Of a DNA stretch of 64,000 nucleotides, positions 1 through 14,400 are shown in pieces. This DNA comes from Escarpia spicata (taxonomy: Eukaryota; Annelida; Polychaeta; Sabellida; Siboglinidae): contig OZ023208.1 in assembly GCA_963995525.1 (NCBI GenBank), positions 24,695,684 through 24,759,683 of the forward strand. Reading direction: 5' to 3'. Both the position numbers and the translations under genes were made by a program. Position 1 is the stretch's first letter. The number at the start of each line of letters is the position of its first letter. Below the pieces are notes generated by a model. The model was not told where the DNA came from. It saw nothing but the letters and a program-made list of their open reading frames with translations, and did not search any database.

Positions 1-2157
1 TGTGCTTGAGTCTGCAAGTGTGTATGTTCTGTAGATGGTACAAACTTTGCCTGTGCTTGAGTCTGCAAGTGTGTATGTTCTGTGGATGGTACAAACTTTG
101 CCTGTGCTTGAGTCTGCAAGTGTGTATGTTCTGTGGATGGTACAAACTTTGCCTGTGCTTGAGTCTGCAAGTGTGTATGTTCTGTGGATGGTACAAACTT
201 TGCCTGTGCTTGAGTCTGCAAGTGTGTATGTTCTGTACGGTGGTACATACTTTGCCTGTGCTTGAGTCTGCAAGTGTGTATGTTCTGTGGATGGTATAAA
301 CTTTGCCTGTGCTTGAGTCTACAAGTGTGTATGTTCTGTGGATGGTGCAAACTTTGCCTGTGCTTGAGTCTGCAAGTGTGTATGTTCTGTGGATGGTATA
401 AACTTTGCTTGTGCTTGAGTCTGCAAGTGTGTATGTTCTGTGGATGGTACAAACTTTGCCTGTGCTTGAGTCTGCAAGTGTGTATGTTCTGTGGATGGTA
501 CAAACTTTGCCTGTGCTTGAGTCTGCAAGTGTGTATGTTCTGTGGATGGTACAAACTTTGCCTGTGCTTGAGTCTGCAAGTGTGTATGTTCTGTGGATGG
601 TACAAACTTTGCCTGTGCTTGAGTCTGCAAGTGTGTATGTTCTGTGGATGGTACAAACTTTGCCTGTGCTTGAGTCTGCAAGTGTGTATGTTCTGTACGG
701 TGGTACAAACTTTGCCTGTGCTTGAGTCTGCAAGTGTGTATGTTCTGTGGATGGTACAAACTTTGCCTGTGCTTGAGTCTGCAAGTGTGTATGTTCTGTG
801 GATGGTACAAACTTTGCCTGTGCTTGAGTCTGCAAGTGTGTATGTTCTGTACGGTGGTACAAACTTTGCCTGTGCTTGAGTCTGCAAGTGTGTATGTTCT
901 GTGGATGGTACAAACTTTGCCTGTGCTTGAGTCTGCAAGTGTGTATGTTCTGTGGGTGGTACAAACTTTGTCTGTGCTTGAGTCTGCAAGTGTGTATGTG
1001 CTATGCGGTAGTACAAACTTTGCCTGTGCTTGAGTCTGCAAGTGTGTATGTTCTGTGCGGTGGTACAAACTTTGTCTGTGTTTGAGTCTGCAAGTGTGTA
1101 TGTGCTATGCGGTGGTACAAACTTTGCCTGTGCTTGAGTCTGCAAGTGTGTATGTTCTGTGGGTGGTACAAGCTTTGTTTGTGCTTGAGTCTGCAAGTGT
1201 GTATGTGCTATGCGGTAATACAAACTTTGCCTGTGCTTGAGTCTGCAAGAGTGTATGTTCTGTGCGGTGGTACAAACTTTGCCTGTGCTTGAGTCTGCAA
1301 GTGTGTATGTTCTGTGCGGTGGTACAAACTGTGTCTGTGCTTGAATTTGCAAGTGTGTATGTTCTGTGCGGTGGTACAAACTTTGTCTGTGCCTGAGTCT
1401 GCAGGTGTGTATGTTCTGTGCGGTGGTACAAACTTTGCCTGTGCTTGAGTCTGCAAGTGTGTATGTTCTATGCGGTGGTACAAACTTTGCCTGTGCTTGA
1501 GTCTGCAAGTGTGTATGTTCTATGCGGTGGTACAAACTTTGCCTGTGCTTGAGTCTGCAAGTGTGTATGTTCTGTGCGGTGCACAAACTGTGTCTGTGCT
1601 TGAATATGCAAGTGTGTATGTTCTGTGGATGGTACAAACTTTGCCTGTGCTTGAGTCTGCAAGTGTGTATGTTCTGTGCGGTGGTACAAACTTTTTCTGT
1701 GCTTGAGTCTGCAAGTGTGTATGTTCTGTGCGGTTGTACAAACTTTGTGCTTGAGTCTGCAAGTTTGTATGTTCTGTGCGGTGGTACAAACTTTGTCTGT
1801 GCTTGAGTCTGCAAGTGTGTATGTTCTGTGCGGTGGTACAAACTTCGCCTGTGCTTGAGTCTGCAAGTGTGTATGTTCTATGCGGTGGTACAAACTTTGC
1901 CTGTGCTTGAGTCTGCAAGTGTGTATGTTCTGTGGATGGTACAAACTTTGTCTGTGCTTGAGTCTGCAAGTGTGTATGTTCTGTGCGGTGGTACAAACTT
2001 TGTCTGTGCTTGAGTCTGCAAGTGTGTATGTTCTGTGCGGTGGTACAAACTGTGTCTGTGCTTGAATCTGCAAGCGTGTATGTTCTGTGCGGTGGTACAA
2101 ACTTTGTCTGTGCTTGAATCTGCAAGTGTGTATGTTCTGTGGATGGTACAAACTTTG
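1..2157. repeat. 51/52-bp minisatellite, about 41 copies
   Basis: The unit is roughly tgtgcttgagtctgcaagtg plus tgtatgttctgtggatggta plus caaactttgcc. Units with gcggtggtac are one base longer, so the long reading frames through the array shift. The array runs off the left edge. Each unit contains CTGCAA/gtgtgtatg, which could pass as a weak donor. The left half is nearly homogeneous and the right half more diverged. Confidence 0.97.
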
Positions 2158-2227
2158 GATGTGTTTTACTACAGCACATTTGTTTATTGCTTTTTACTTC
2201 AGCAATCATAGTTATGTTGAAGATACT

Positions 2228-2400
2228 GTTATTACATGATATTTCAGTGATGCAGCCTCAGTTGATGTCACTGTTATTCTGTTATTACATGTGATGTGTG
2301 TTATTTCAGTGATGTAGCCTCACTTGATGGCACTGTTATTCTGTTATTACATGTGACGTGTTTGTTATTTCAGCGATGCAGCCACAGTTGGTAGCACTAA
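2228..2400 (+). repeat. About 63-bp unit, three copies, including BIRC6 exon A acceptor
   Basis: Three consecutive copies of a block with ttatttcag followed by gatgcagcc-like exon sequence. Their AG ends are at 2247, 2309 and 2373. Copies one and two include the first about 20 nt of exon A as diverged copies; copy two carries TAG where exon A has CAG. Confidence 0.85.
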
Positions 2401-2462
2401 TTGGCAATCTGCCAAATCAGTCTACGTCTCTGCATCATCTCATCTCGCTGCTTGATCAAAAG
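2374..2462 (+). CDS. BIRC6: BIRC6 exon A
   Basis: Acceptor ttatttcag, donor gtatgt. Encodes [18 protein letters not shown] and onward after two carry-over bases; ends in phase 0. The acceptor is the third of three tandem copies (see repeat 2228-2400). Part of the helical region before the UBC domain. Confidence 0.8.
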
Positions 2463-5400
2463 GTATGTCTCATGGCAGCATGTAGGAAAGTTGTGGTTTG
2501 GTTGACACCTGATAGCTCAGAATAACTTAATACAAAGGGGAGAAACTAAGCTTGTTCAAGAACTTTCTGATATCACTGTATCATCTCAGACGGACAATGG
2601 TATAGACGCTATTTTAGCATTGCAATTCCTTAAAAATAAAATTAATATACATGTAAGAGCAGTAACAGTTTTTTATATATATGTGTGCATGCGTGCACGG
2701 TGCGTGTGTGTACTGGTGGGAATCGGATTTGTCCAACCTAATAAAAGGAATAAAAAAAATTTAGTGGCTCGCAGTGACTAGACTATCAGACTCAGTCGAG
2801 AGAACCCAGGTTTGAATCTGGATGGTGCTGCTGTTTTGAACCTTGAGCAAGTTCGTTACTCTACGTTGCTCCAGTTTACCTGGCTATACATAGTGGTGGA
2901 TATTTCTGTACGAATAGTATTGGCGCATTAATTGCAGCGTGGCTGAATGATTCCCAGAGAAGTCTAGACGGTGTTCGATTGCATAGGTCTGGCAGGGAGT
3001 AACGTGTAAACCGTCTTGAGCAGTCTTAAAGACTGAATAGTGTGCTGTATAAGACAGATAGACAGACAGAAGTTCTTTATTTTGACTCATATACATATCA
3101 CTCAGTAAGTGAGTATGTAAAAGCATAAATAAATAATCACAAATACTGTACAAATTATACCGTTCGTACAAGAAGTTACTTTTATACACGGGCCTGTGAG
3201 AGGGTTGACTGTTGGCTGTTGGTTTCAGGCGAGCACCCTCCTCATGCACATCTGCAAGGTGGGCAACGGCAGCGTGCCGAAGCCCCTCAAGAAGGGCTGT
3301 GTGCTGGGCAAGAAGAGCAAGGACAAGGGCAGCAAGACGTCTTCCCCCTCCTCCTCCCCCGACGACAAGGCCAGCAACGTCCAGGAGATGCACCTCTCTT
3401 CCTCGGTCCTCGTGTCCGCAGCCGGCGCCTCAGAGAGGACGGCTGAGGAGAGGCTCGCCAGGTGAGACATTTAGCATTCTGATCCTCACGGTCATTGTCT
3501 GTTAATGTCTGACCCCAACCCATTCATTCTACGTTGTTCCAGTTTACTCAGCAGTATGAATGAGTACCTCGCTATAGACAGTGGTGGATATTTGAGTACA
3601 AATAGTCTTTGTGCAATAATTGAAGTGTGGTTGAATACTTCCCAGAGAAGTTGAGATGTGTTCGATTGAACATGAAGTAAAGTTTAAATCGCTTTGAGCA
3701 GTCCTGAGGCCTGGATACTGCGCTACATAAGAACTTACTTTTGTACCTTTTTATTGGCTGTTGTGGTTTGTCCCCATGGTCAGTAGGTGACCAGTGTCTA
3801 TTGTGGTTTGTCCCCAAGGTCAGTAGGTGACCAGTGTCTATTGTGGTTTGTCCCCATGGTCAGTAGGTGACCAGTGTCTATTGTGGTTTGTCCCCAAGGT
3901 CAGTAGGTGACCAGTGTCTATTGTGGTTTATCCCCAAGGTCAGTAGGTGACCACTGTCTGTTGTGGTCTGTCCCCATGGTCAGTAGGTGACCACTGTCTG
4001 TTGTGGTCTGTCCCCATGGTCAGTGGCTGACCACTGTTATGGTCTGTCCCCATGGTTGGTAGCTGATCACTGTCTGTTGCGGTCTGTAGGTGACCACTCT
4101 ATTATGATCTGACCCCACAGTCAGTAGGTGACCACTGTCTCCCATGGTCTGAACGACCAGTGGTCAGTTTGGCTTTCTTTGGATACTGTTTAGATGTTGT
4201 GTTGGGAATACTTTTAAAGTTATTTTCTAGCTTGAATTAGTCTGCATTATGGCAGCAGTGTTAGGGTCATGACCCTTACTCTGCATGGACGCTGCCATTA
4301 TCGTCATTTCTACAAGATATCGTTGTCTTATCAGCCATCTGTCATCACCATCATAGTGCAACCAGATATTGTTTGCCATTCTTGAATTAGACAAAAGTGC
4401 CTTTTACCACACAAACGGCTTCCAAGAAAACCAGTCACATAAATCACAGCCATTTTTTGCCAGTTTAGTTTTTTATGACAAACCAGTATCATTTGAGCCA
4501 TTTATTTAATTAATATTGATCCACTTGGTCTGTTTCACCAGCAGTTGTGCCAACGATAGTCATTAATGTGGGCCCACAGACTTGGAACTATTAGGTAATC
4601 TAGTGGCCAGCTGGCGCCCTCTACATTCCACTAGTCTCATCAGTTGCCCGTCTTGGCCAGTCATCTGCCAGCATTGAAGACAGGTCTCTGGCTATGCCCT
4701 TGGCAACCATTGTAATCAGTTAACCTACATTTTGTAGTGATGTTAACACTGGATCAGCACCATTTGTATGAGCCAGTGGGTCAGATAAACGTTGCAGAAA
4801 CCTCACCTTGAACAAACCTTGTTTTTGTGCAAACAATGAGACGATGTCAGACTGCATGCCGTGTGTTGCCCTGGTAAAACCTTGTTGTGTTTCCCTCCCG
4901 CCTCAGCTGGAGAATCGCCAGGTATCTCACTTCTAACGGCTTGCTGTCCCACCAGCCTCCGTATCCCTGTCACCACGCCCTCTCACGCATGACAATGCTC
5001 AAACACTGCCTCGTCTGTTGAATGTCGTGTGAAATAAATAACAGCCAAAACAACAAGATATAAGGGATAGTTTATCGGTGAGAAAGTTTCAATAAGGGGG
5101 TGCATATGCGATGTCATGTCGTCACGCCATGTTGTTTGTCTGCGCCACCTGTGTTCATGTCAGATTGGCCTTAGTTTTGTTGCCCTGATCCATCAGGTGT
5201 GTGGCCTTGACCTTTGTTTGTTACCTGAGTGTGGCTTTGACTTTTGTGGCCATGACCCGTTAAGTGTGTGGCCTTGACTTTTGTTCCCCATGACCCATTA
5301 AATTTATGACCATGACCTTTGTTGTCTGACCTATAAAGTTTGTGACCATGATCTTTGTTTTATTACTTTAACGTGTTAAGTTAATGACCTTGACCTTTGT

Positions 5401-8400
5401 TTTGTTGCATTGATCTGTTAAGTGTGACCATGTCTTGTTGCCTCGTGTACATGTGGTGTACATGCGCTGTATGTTGTGTGTACGCTGTGCTTGAAGAGAT
5501 GGTGTTTCACACGGTCTGTCACCTCACTGCTGTGCCGGAGTCGATGCCTTGCACTCGTACATGTTTGTGTTTGTTGCTTCAGTTTGGTGCCCTCTTTGTC
5601 ACTTCAGACAAAGTGCAGATTAAGCATTTCTTGTGTCTCGTATGTCCTGTGTAATGATTAACTCCTGCAATACTAATAATGACTTTTCATGCATTATATA
5701 ACCGGGACTTCGTATTGACTACGTTAGTTTCTATGATTAGGTAGATGAGTGTTTGTGACCAAGCGTGATGCGTGTGATCTGGTGATTGGGTCAGTTGTTC
5801 CCTTATTCTCACCAAAGACCCAGTGTCTCTGGCTGATGGTTCATCTCGCTCTTCTTTCAGGGAGTTCCAGGCTCTCTTCAAGGACGTATCAGGTGAGTGA
5901 GAAGAGGCGAATATTATAATTAAAAAAATTTCGTATTTCCCCCATAGATAGTAAATACAATACTTACACCGACCAGGAAATGTTATATGACCACGGTTGT
6001 AAAATGTTCTTATGCAGTGATACACTAGTTAAGAAACTGCCAGCCAGACAAGTGGTTGCGCCATTGATCTGTTCAGAGATTGGTTCATTTTGGCGCTATG
6101 CAAAGTATTCAGGGTAGAAATGCTTTCATCAGCACAGTGCAACATTCAATTTAATTAAACAGTGACAAGAACAACTGTGATGACTGCGGTCAAAGTGAGT
6201 TTGATATAGCACAGGCAACAAATAAATACTAACATAAATCGCTTTATGTTTGCTGTTTATGTTTCCAAGTTCACACATGCGCAGTAGTGTAAATTGACGA
6301 CCTCCAAACAGGCGAGTGTCTGTGTGAAGTGACAGGGCAGTCATATACTCCAGTTCTGTTTGCTCTGACTCCCGTACGTGGGCATGTTTCAGAAGCGTTT
6401 GTGAGATCCGGGATCTCTCCAGGCAGGGCTTCGTCACCTGATCGACCGAACACAGAGGCAGAAGTCACAGAGATCTCCATCTCCACAAATGAGGTGAGAA
6501 TCACTTCTTTGCACTTTGCCTGTGTAATGATTCCATAGATGAAACTTAAATGAGCTCTTCTATTTGCTAGACCAGCTGTCTTTCTTGTATCTTCTCTGTA
6601 GCTTCATTCGTATCGTTACAGTATCGTTACCTTAGATACATTTTATTTACAGTGAATATTGAATAACATTTGCAGCATTTTTTTGTAACATTTGTCTAGT
6701 TGTAGAGACATGAGAACATCAATAATGTATTAATTGTATTGAGGTTTAATAGAGGGTTCAATTTTTTGTATGTGTGTAAATATTATAATTATTATTTTCT
6801 ATTTGTGAATGACATAATATTATTATTATTTATGATCTTTAATAAATAGTTTTTTTATTATATTTAGTAATATTTTTTATTTAGCTTTTCTTGTAATTGT
6901 GTTATGATGATTACATTTGATTTACATTATATTTGCATTTATACATATATTTTTGCTGTATATAAAGTTTTGTTTTATTTAATATATGACTTATGCCATG
7001 ACTCTGCGTCCGCCATGCACCATCCACTGTTAGCTGCCATATCTCAGAAACCGTTCAGCAACTTTTTCCCTAATTTTGCATAGATGTATTTTAGGGTACT
7101 GCCACTATGCATGATAAATCTGTATTTGATTGAATAATTCTAAGGGCACATCAAGGACCCCCAAAATGGTAAATTTTCCTACTATTTCCCTATTGCTGTA
7201 TTGCTATTGCCTCCTGCAGCAGCCTGGGCCACTGGTCCCTATTTGTAACTAGATAATGGACTTTGCGCTATCTCTGATCACTGGGGTGGGAGAGTGGAGT
7301 GGCTTGGTGTCAGAGATTATGCTGTAAGCCTGTGTATTGGACTATCCTGGGCTCACTGCCTGCCATTGTCCCAGTGTCAAACAGAATGCCTCCATGTGGG
7401 CTGTAATTAATGTGTAATGGGAATCCTACTGCACTGGCAGAACCTGAGAAACTTTAAAACAGCAGTGGACATAATTATCAATGCAGTATAAATATTTATG
7501 CAAGCACCAACACAAGTCATGAATAGTGATGAAATAAGGCCAAATGAATGACGTTTATTAAAGAGATTAAGTTAAAGAGAGAGAAATGTGGGCTCTACAT
7601 CCCAAGGCCAGGCCTGTGACTGAGCCCATACTCGTCTCCTGTACCTCTGGATGACAGAGCCCACATTTCGACATATACAACATTAGCAGTATTGTTATAG
7701 ATATATAAAGCAACAGCATTACTACTGTAATCACAGTAGACCTTATGCACTGTACCGTACTAACCAAGCACACCATTCATATCACACTAACTATAATCGC
7801 AACTACCTGCTGAAGAGTTACACTATATCAAGATTTAGCTTAAACCTATAAGTGGGGCCATTACGCCACCGGTCACTGAAACATGTGACACCCCACTACC
7901 AATGTGAAACCTGAGAAACTTTAAAACAGCAGTGGACATAATTATCAATGCAGTATAAATATATGATCTAGGATTAAAATAAAATAACTTAGGTATAAAA
8001 TAATATATAAAATAACTTAGGTATACCGGTACTCAAAGAGTTTAAAGCATATTTAGCCAAAATTATAAGGAATATTGTTCAGATGTTTTACTATACATGT
8101 TGCAGCTATTACTTCACTCCAATTCAATCAGTATTATGTCATTAATTGCTACTGTTTTTAAGTCAAAATGCGTGCTATGTATATGTACCTTGTGAATAAT
8201 TAAAGTTTTATCATAGTTCATCTCTTTCTTCTTTCCATTCTGGGGGAGGGTGGTAGGGACAAAATAAGAACAGAAAATGTGTGCAAATTTTCTTAAACAA
8301 CCTTTAACTGTGCTAAATGCAAGATTGAAGCTCGCCAACTCTCCTGCAAGGTTTCTACAACCACTGAAAATAAGCCTAAATAGCAGAGTATCGGAATAAA

Positions 8401-11400
8401 ATTCTACAGTATTTTTAATAACACATTAATTAATATATACAATCTTCATGAAATGGTCTACTCGAATATTTTATTTCCAGGTGCATCTTCACTGGCATGC
8501 ATATACCAGGTAGTCTCCACTAAACATGTCAACATTTTACTTCCATCATAACCCTTAATGATCTGTAACTATGATTCACCAAAAAACATTTAATTAATAA
8601 TTACAAACTCACAATATAGTCCAAAGGACTTCAGGGCCTCTTGGCCCATTTTTATTACCTTGTATATCTACTGTTGTAGACGACAGAATTGGAAGCGAGG
8701 TACAAACTGGCGCTGAAGGATTTACTCCTGGGAGCTGACGATCTAAAATGTAAGTTCAAGAATACAGGAGGATGTTGGAATGTCTTTAATTGTTTAAAAG
8801 GAAGCAGTGCCCGCCAAATTGTGATTAGTAATGGTCACAATTTGAAGGTATGACTACCGTAACGTGGAAACAAAAAAGAAGCAACACGGCCGAGTCCAAC
8901 TGAATTAACTGCTGTATCTTGTGATGTTCAACATTGCTAAGTTATTTATACAGCAGATGACACTATCTTCACTAGCAGTGATGACATTGATTCAAGGCAA
9001 CATCACAATAGTGTATTCAAAGTATTGTAAGCACATGAATCTCAGCTTTTGTGGTAGTTAATTCATAACATTGTACATGGAGTGTTTGAGGGGTAGGATT
9101 GGTAGTGATAATGACAACAGTCATAACATTTAGTCTTTTTAAACCTGAGAACTAAGCAAAGTAGAGTAGAAATATAACCCAACAGTTGTGCTCAATGACT
9201 GTCATGTTGTGCTGTAGTGGATGGGTCTAACTCACACTGTTTCACTCAGTGACTGTCATGTTGTGCTGTAGTGGATGGGTCTGACTCACACTGTTTCACT
9301 CAGTGACTGTCATGTTGTGCTGTAGTGGATGGGTCTGACTCACACTGATTTACTCAGTGACTGTCATGTTGTGCTGTAGTGGATGGGTCTGACTCACACT
9401 GATTTACTCAGTGACTGTCATGTTGTGCTGTAGTGGATGGTCTGACTCACACTGATTCACTCAGTGACTCATGTTGTGCTGTAGTGGATGGTCTGACTCA
9501 CACTGATTTACTCAGTGACTGTCATGTTGTGTTGTAGTGGAGGGTCTGACTCACACTGTTTCACCCAGTGACTGTCATGTTGTGTTGTAGTGGATGGGTC
9601 TGACTCACACTGATTCACCCAGTGACTGTCATGTTGTGTTGTAGTGGATGGGTCTGACTCACACTGATTCACTCAGTGATTGTCATGTTGTGCTGTAGTG
9701 GATGGGTCTGACTCACACTGATTCACTCAGTGATTGTCATGTTGTGCTGTAGTGGATGGGTCTGACTCACACTGATTCACTCACTGACTGTCATGTTGTG
9801 TTGTAGTGGGTGGGTCTGACTCACACTGTTTCACTCAGTGACTGTCATGTTGTGCTGTAGTGGATGGGTCTGACTCACACTGATTCACTCAGTGACTGTT
9901 ATGTTGTGTTGTAGTGGATGGGTCTGACTCACATGGTTTCATTCAGTGACTGTCATGTTGTGCTGTAGTGGATGGGTCTGACTCACAGTGATTCACTCAC
10001 TAACTGTCATGTTGTGTTGTAGTGGGTGGGTCTGACTCACACTGTTTCACTCAGTGACTGTCATGTTGTGCTGTAGTGGATGGGTCTGACTCACACTGAT
10101 TCACTCAGTGACTGTCATGTTGTGTTGTAGTGGATGGGTCTGACTCACACGGTTTCACTCAGTGACTGTCATGTTGTTTTGTAGTGTAGGGTCTGACTCA
10201 CACTGTTTCACTCAGTGGCTGTCATGTTGTGTTGTAGTGGAGGGTCTAACTCGCACTGATTCACTCAGTGACTGTCATGTTGTGTTGTAGTGGAGGGTCT
10301 GACTCACACTGTTTCACTTAGTAATTGTCATGTTTTATTGTAGTGGAGGGTCTGACTCACACTGTTTCACTCAGTGACTGTCATGTTATTTTGTAGTGTA
10401 GGGTCTAACTCACACTGTTTCACTCAGTGACTGTCATGTTGTGTTGTAGTGGAGGGTCTGACTCACACTGTTTCACTCAGTGACTGTCATGTTGTGTTGT
10501 AGTGGAGGGTCTGACTCACACTGTTTCACTCAGTGACTGTCGTGTTTCTTGTAGTGGAAGGTTACTTGGTCACATTGTTTCACTCAGTGATTGTCATGTT
10601 TCTTATAGTGGAGGGTTCTGGGTCACATTGTTTCACTCAGTGACTGTCGTGTTTCTTGTAGTGGAAGGTTCTGGGTCACATTGTTTCACTCAGTGATTGT
10701 CATGTTTCTTATAGTGGAGGGTTCTGGGTCACATTGTTTCACTCAGTGATTGTCATGTTTCTTATAGTGGAGGGTTCTGGGTCACATTGTTTCACTCAGT
10801 GACTGTCATGTTTCTTGTAGTGGAAGGTTCTGGGTCACATTGTTTCACTCAGTGATTGTCATGTTTCTTATAGTGGAGGGTTCTGGGTCACATTGTTTCA
10901 CTCAGTGACTGTCGTGTTTCTTATAGTGGAGGGTTCTGGGTCACATTGTTTCACTCAGTGACTGTCATGTTTCTTATAGTGGAGGGTTCTGGGTCACATT
11001 GTTTCACTCAGTGATTGTCATGTTTCTTATAGTGGAGGGTTCTGGGTCACATTGTTTCACTCAGTGACTGTCATGTTTCTTGTAGTGGAAGGTTCTGGGT
11101 CACATTGTTTCACTCAGTGATTGTCATGTTTCTTATAGTGGAGGGTTCTGGGTCACATTGTTTCACTCAGTGACTGTCGTGTTTCTTATAGTGGAGGGTT
11201 CTGGGTCACATTGTTTCACTCAGTGATTGTCATGTTTCTTATAGTGGAGGGTTCTGGGTCACATTGTTTCACTCAGTGACTGTCATGTTTCTTGTAGTGG
11301 AAGGTTCTGGGTCACATTGTTTCACTCAGTGACTGTCGTGTTTCTTGTAGTGGAGGGTTCTGGGTCACATTGTTTCACTCAGTGATTGTCATGTTTCTTA

Positions 11401-14400
11401 TAGTGGAGGGTTCTGGGTCACATTGTTTCACTCAGTGACTGTCGTGTTTCTTATAGTGGAGGGTTCTGGGTCACATTGTTTCACTCAGTGATTGTCATGT
11501 TTCTTATAGTGGAGGGTTCTGGGTCACATTGTTTCACTCAGTGACTGTCATGTTTCTTGTAGTGGAAGGTTCTGGGTCACATTGTTTCACTCAGTGACTG
11601 TCGTGTTTCTTGTAGTGGAGGGTTCTGGGTCACATTGTTTCACTCAGTGACTGTCGTGTTTCTTGTAGTGGAGGGTTCTGGGTCACATTGTTTCACTCAG
11701 TGAATGTCGTGTTTCTTGTAGTGGAGGGTTCTGGGTCACATTGTTTCACTCGGTGAATGTCGTGTTTCTTGTAGTGGAGGGTTCTGGCTCACATTGTTTC
11801 ACTCAGTGAATGTCGTGTTTCTTGTAGTGGAGGGTTCTGGGTCACATTGTTTCACTCAGTGAATGTCGTGTTTCTTGTAGTGGAGGGTTCTGGCTCACAT
11901 TGTTTCACTCAGTGACTGTCGTGTTTCTTGTAGTGGAGGGTTCTGGGTCACATTGTTTCACTCAGTGAATGTCGTGTTTCTTGTAGTGGAGGGTTCTGGG
12001 TCACATTGTTTCACTCAGTGACTGTCGTGTTTCTTGTAGTGGAGGGTTCTGGGTCACATTGTTTCACTCGGTGATTGTCATGTTTCTTGTTGTGGAAGGT
12101 TCTGGGTCACATTGTTTCACTCAGTGACTGTCGTGTTTCTTGTTGTGGAGGGTTCTGGGTCACATTGTTTCACTCAGTGACTGTCGTGTTTCTTGTAGTG
12201 GAGGGTTCTGGGTCACATTGTTTCACGAGTGAGTACAAGAAGCAGTCTACTCCAGGTCAAGCCCAGGTACGGCAACTCAAGTTATTTCCAGTGTGAAATG
12301 CCAAGATTAAACATGTAAAAAAGCAGGAACCAATAAGCTGGAATATGTGAATTGTCAACAATACTGAAATTAATAAAATGATTACAATCTTTGTCACAAA
12401 GTTACAACTACAAATTGTTTGTCAAAATGTAGTGAATAACCTCTGAATGATTTTTTTTCACACAGGTATATTATCACTTTTTTATTAATCTAGTAATGTT
12501 AATAATTATGGGAGATTCCAATAATACTTTTGATGTTCGAGGCACAAACAGAACTTCGTTTCTTGAGTTAAATGATACTCGTTGCATTGCAGGTGTTTCG
12601 GATAGCACAGGAAGTGACATCACTGGCTACCTCCCTTCCCATCAACCTCAGCTCTTCAATATTTGTCAGAACAGTAAGTGTTGTATGCATGGAAACCAGT
12701 GGTCAATGTGATCTTGCTTAAGTCACTGGAACGTGTTTATGAGTTGGTAGAAATGTCTACCATTTTTTATCAGGCAATCTCATATAAGCAACCAGCATAT
12801 TTACATTCATTGCTTACTCCTGTAAGAAAAATTATCCAGCTTTGATCATCTGGTTCTGATTTACTTTTTGTTCCTAGATTCAATACTAACATTGGAGCGA
12901 GGGCATTTTCTGTTTCTGCACCAACTCTGGAATTTGCTCTCTCTTAGTGTTAGATCAGTTGAAAATATTACACAATTCTGCCGTCACATAAAAACTTTAT
13001 AAACTTGCTTATCCACCACAGCATCCTGGCGTATCCATCCATCTGTTGACAACTTGAATACTGCTTATCTATTTTGAGATTAACCAACCCTTTTGTCTTG
13101 ATTTTGAGATTAACCAACCCTTTTGTCTCTTAGGTTTTCAAGGATTTAGGTGCAAAATATTATTATTACAAGATTTATTCCGGGTGTGATGTGTTATGAG
13201 ATTGTCTTTGGTGCTACAGAAATAACGTCATAGCACGGTAAAAAGGAAACAGATAGTATGTAATATGCTCATGTTGTGTATTCTTTCAGGATGACGAAAA
13301 ATTGACGTTAATGCGAGCTCTGATTTGTGGGTAAGTTTGGTCAGTTGTTTCTTCTGTATGTATCCATTTGTTGTTGCGTAAGAACAATCAGTCGGGCACA
13401 GTGATTGAGTGGTTAGAATGCCGGACTGTCGATCAGAGGAACCAGAGTTCGAATCCTGGTGCCGACTGGTCGGTGGTTCGGTACAGGTTCGGTACTGGTT
13501 CGTTACTGGTATCGGTCGCTATGTCGAAACTTGGTTAATTTCATTCACCCTACTTTGCCTGTGTCTTTTCTATGACACTATAAGACGTTGGTCCCTTCTG
13601 TCTGGTGTTCGTGCTAGGGTAAGTAAAAAAACATGCATTGAGCTGGGATCTCATTCTCTAATCTCCCAATACCAACAGTTATCTTCAAAATGTTGAAGTT
13701 GGTTGGTGAATTGAGTCTACCGGTAGTTGCAGTAAAACAGAATGTACAAAAAACAGTTGGGACGGAGTACGTTTGTTTTATTAACCACCATTTTATACTG
13801 TGATATATGACATCTATGGTGGATACTTACATAAGGCGCTTACAACGTTTACACATTGGGTGATGTCTTGCGCAATAATAAAACTATACCACTGTATTAT
13901 CTTGTGTTTGTAATATTTATGTATTAGCTTTATGTACAGCACTATATTTTATGGATATGATGCCATATAAAATAGTATTAATATTATGATGTAATTTGTT
14001 ATGATTCAAGACGACCACCAATGCTTGTGGCCCCACATCATCTTGTTATAAACCCCTGTTGTGTTTCAGACCTGAAGGCACACCCTACTCTGCTGGTTGC
14101 TTTGTCTTTGACATATTCTTTCCAACGGGCTATCCCAAGGTCCCCCCCATGGTGAACCTACAGGTAGGTCAGAGGGCGTAGTGGGGGGTCCCACCAATCC
14201 CACTTCCCTCCAATCCCACTTTCCATCAGTCCCACTTCCCATCAATCCCACTTCCCATCAATTCCACTTCCCTCCAATCCCACTTCCCACCAATCCCACT
14301 TCCCTCCAATCCCACTTCGCTCCAATCCCAGTTCCCTCCAATCCCACTTCCCTCCGATCCCACTTCCTTCCGATCCCACTTCCCTCCGATCCCACTTCCC

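Noticed and set aside
319..1068. 249-codon antisense ORF and sister ORFs in the first array
   Set aside because: Pure minisatellite translation; frames shift wherever a 52-bp unit replaces a 51-bp unit.
1..2157. CRISPR-like regular repeats
   Set aside because: Units are contiguous with no unique spacers, and the DNA is clearly eukaryotic.
7567..7776. 69-codon minus-strand hydrophobic ORF
   Set aside because: AT-rich intronic DNA within the direct repeat pair; no family features.
13388..13465. Functional tRNA gene
   Set aside because: A and B boxes and an acceptor-like stem are present, but a clean anticodon arm is not, and a SINE body follows that recurs at 24170.
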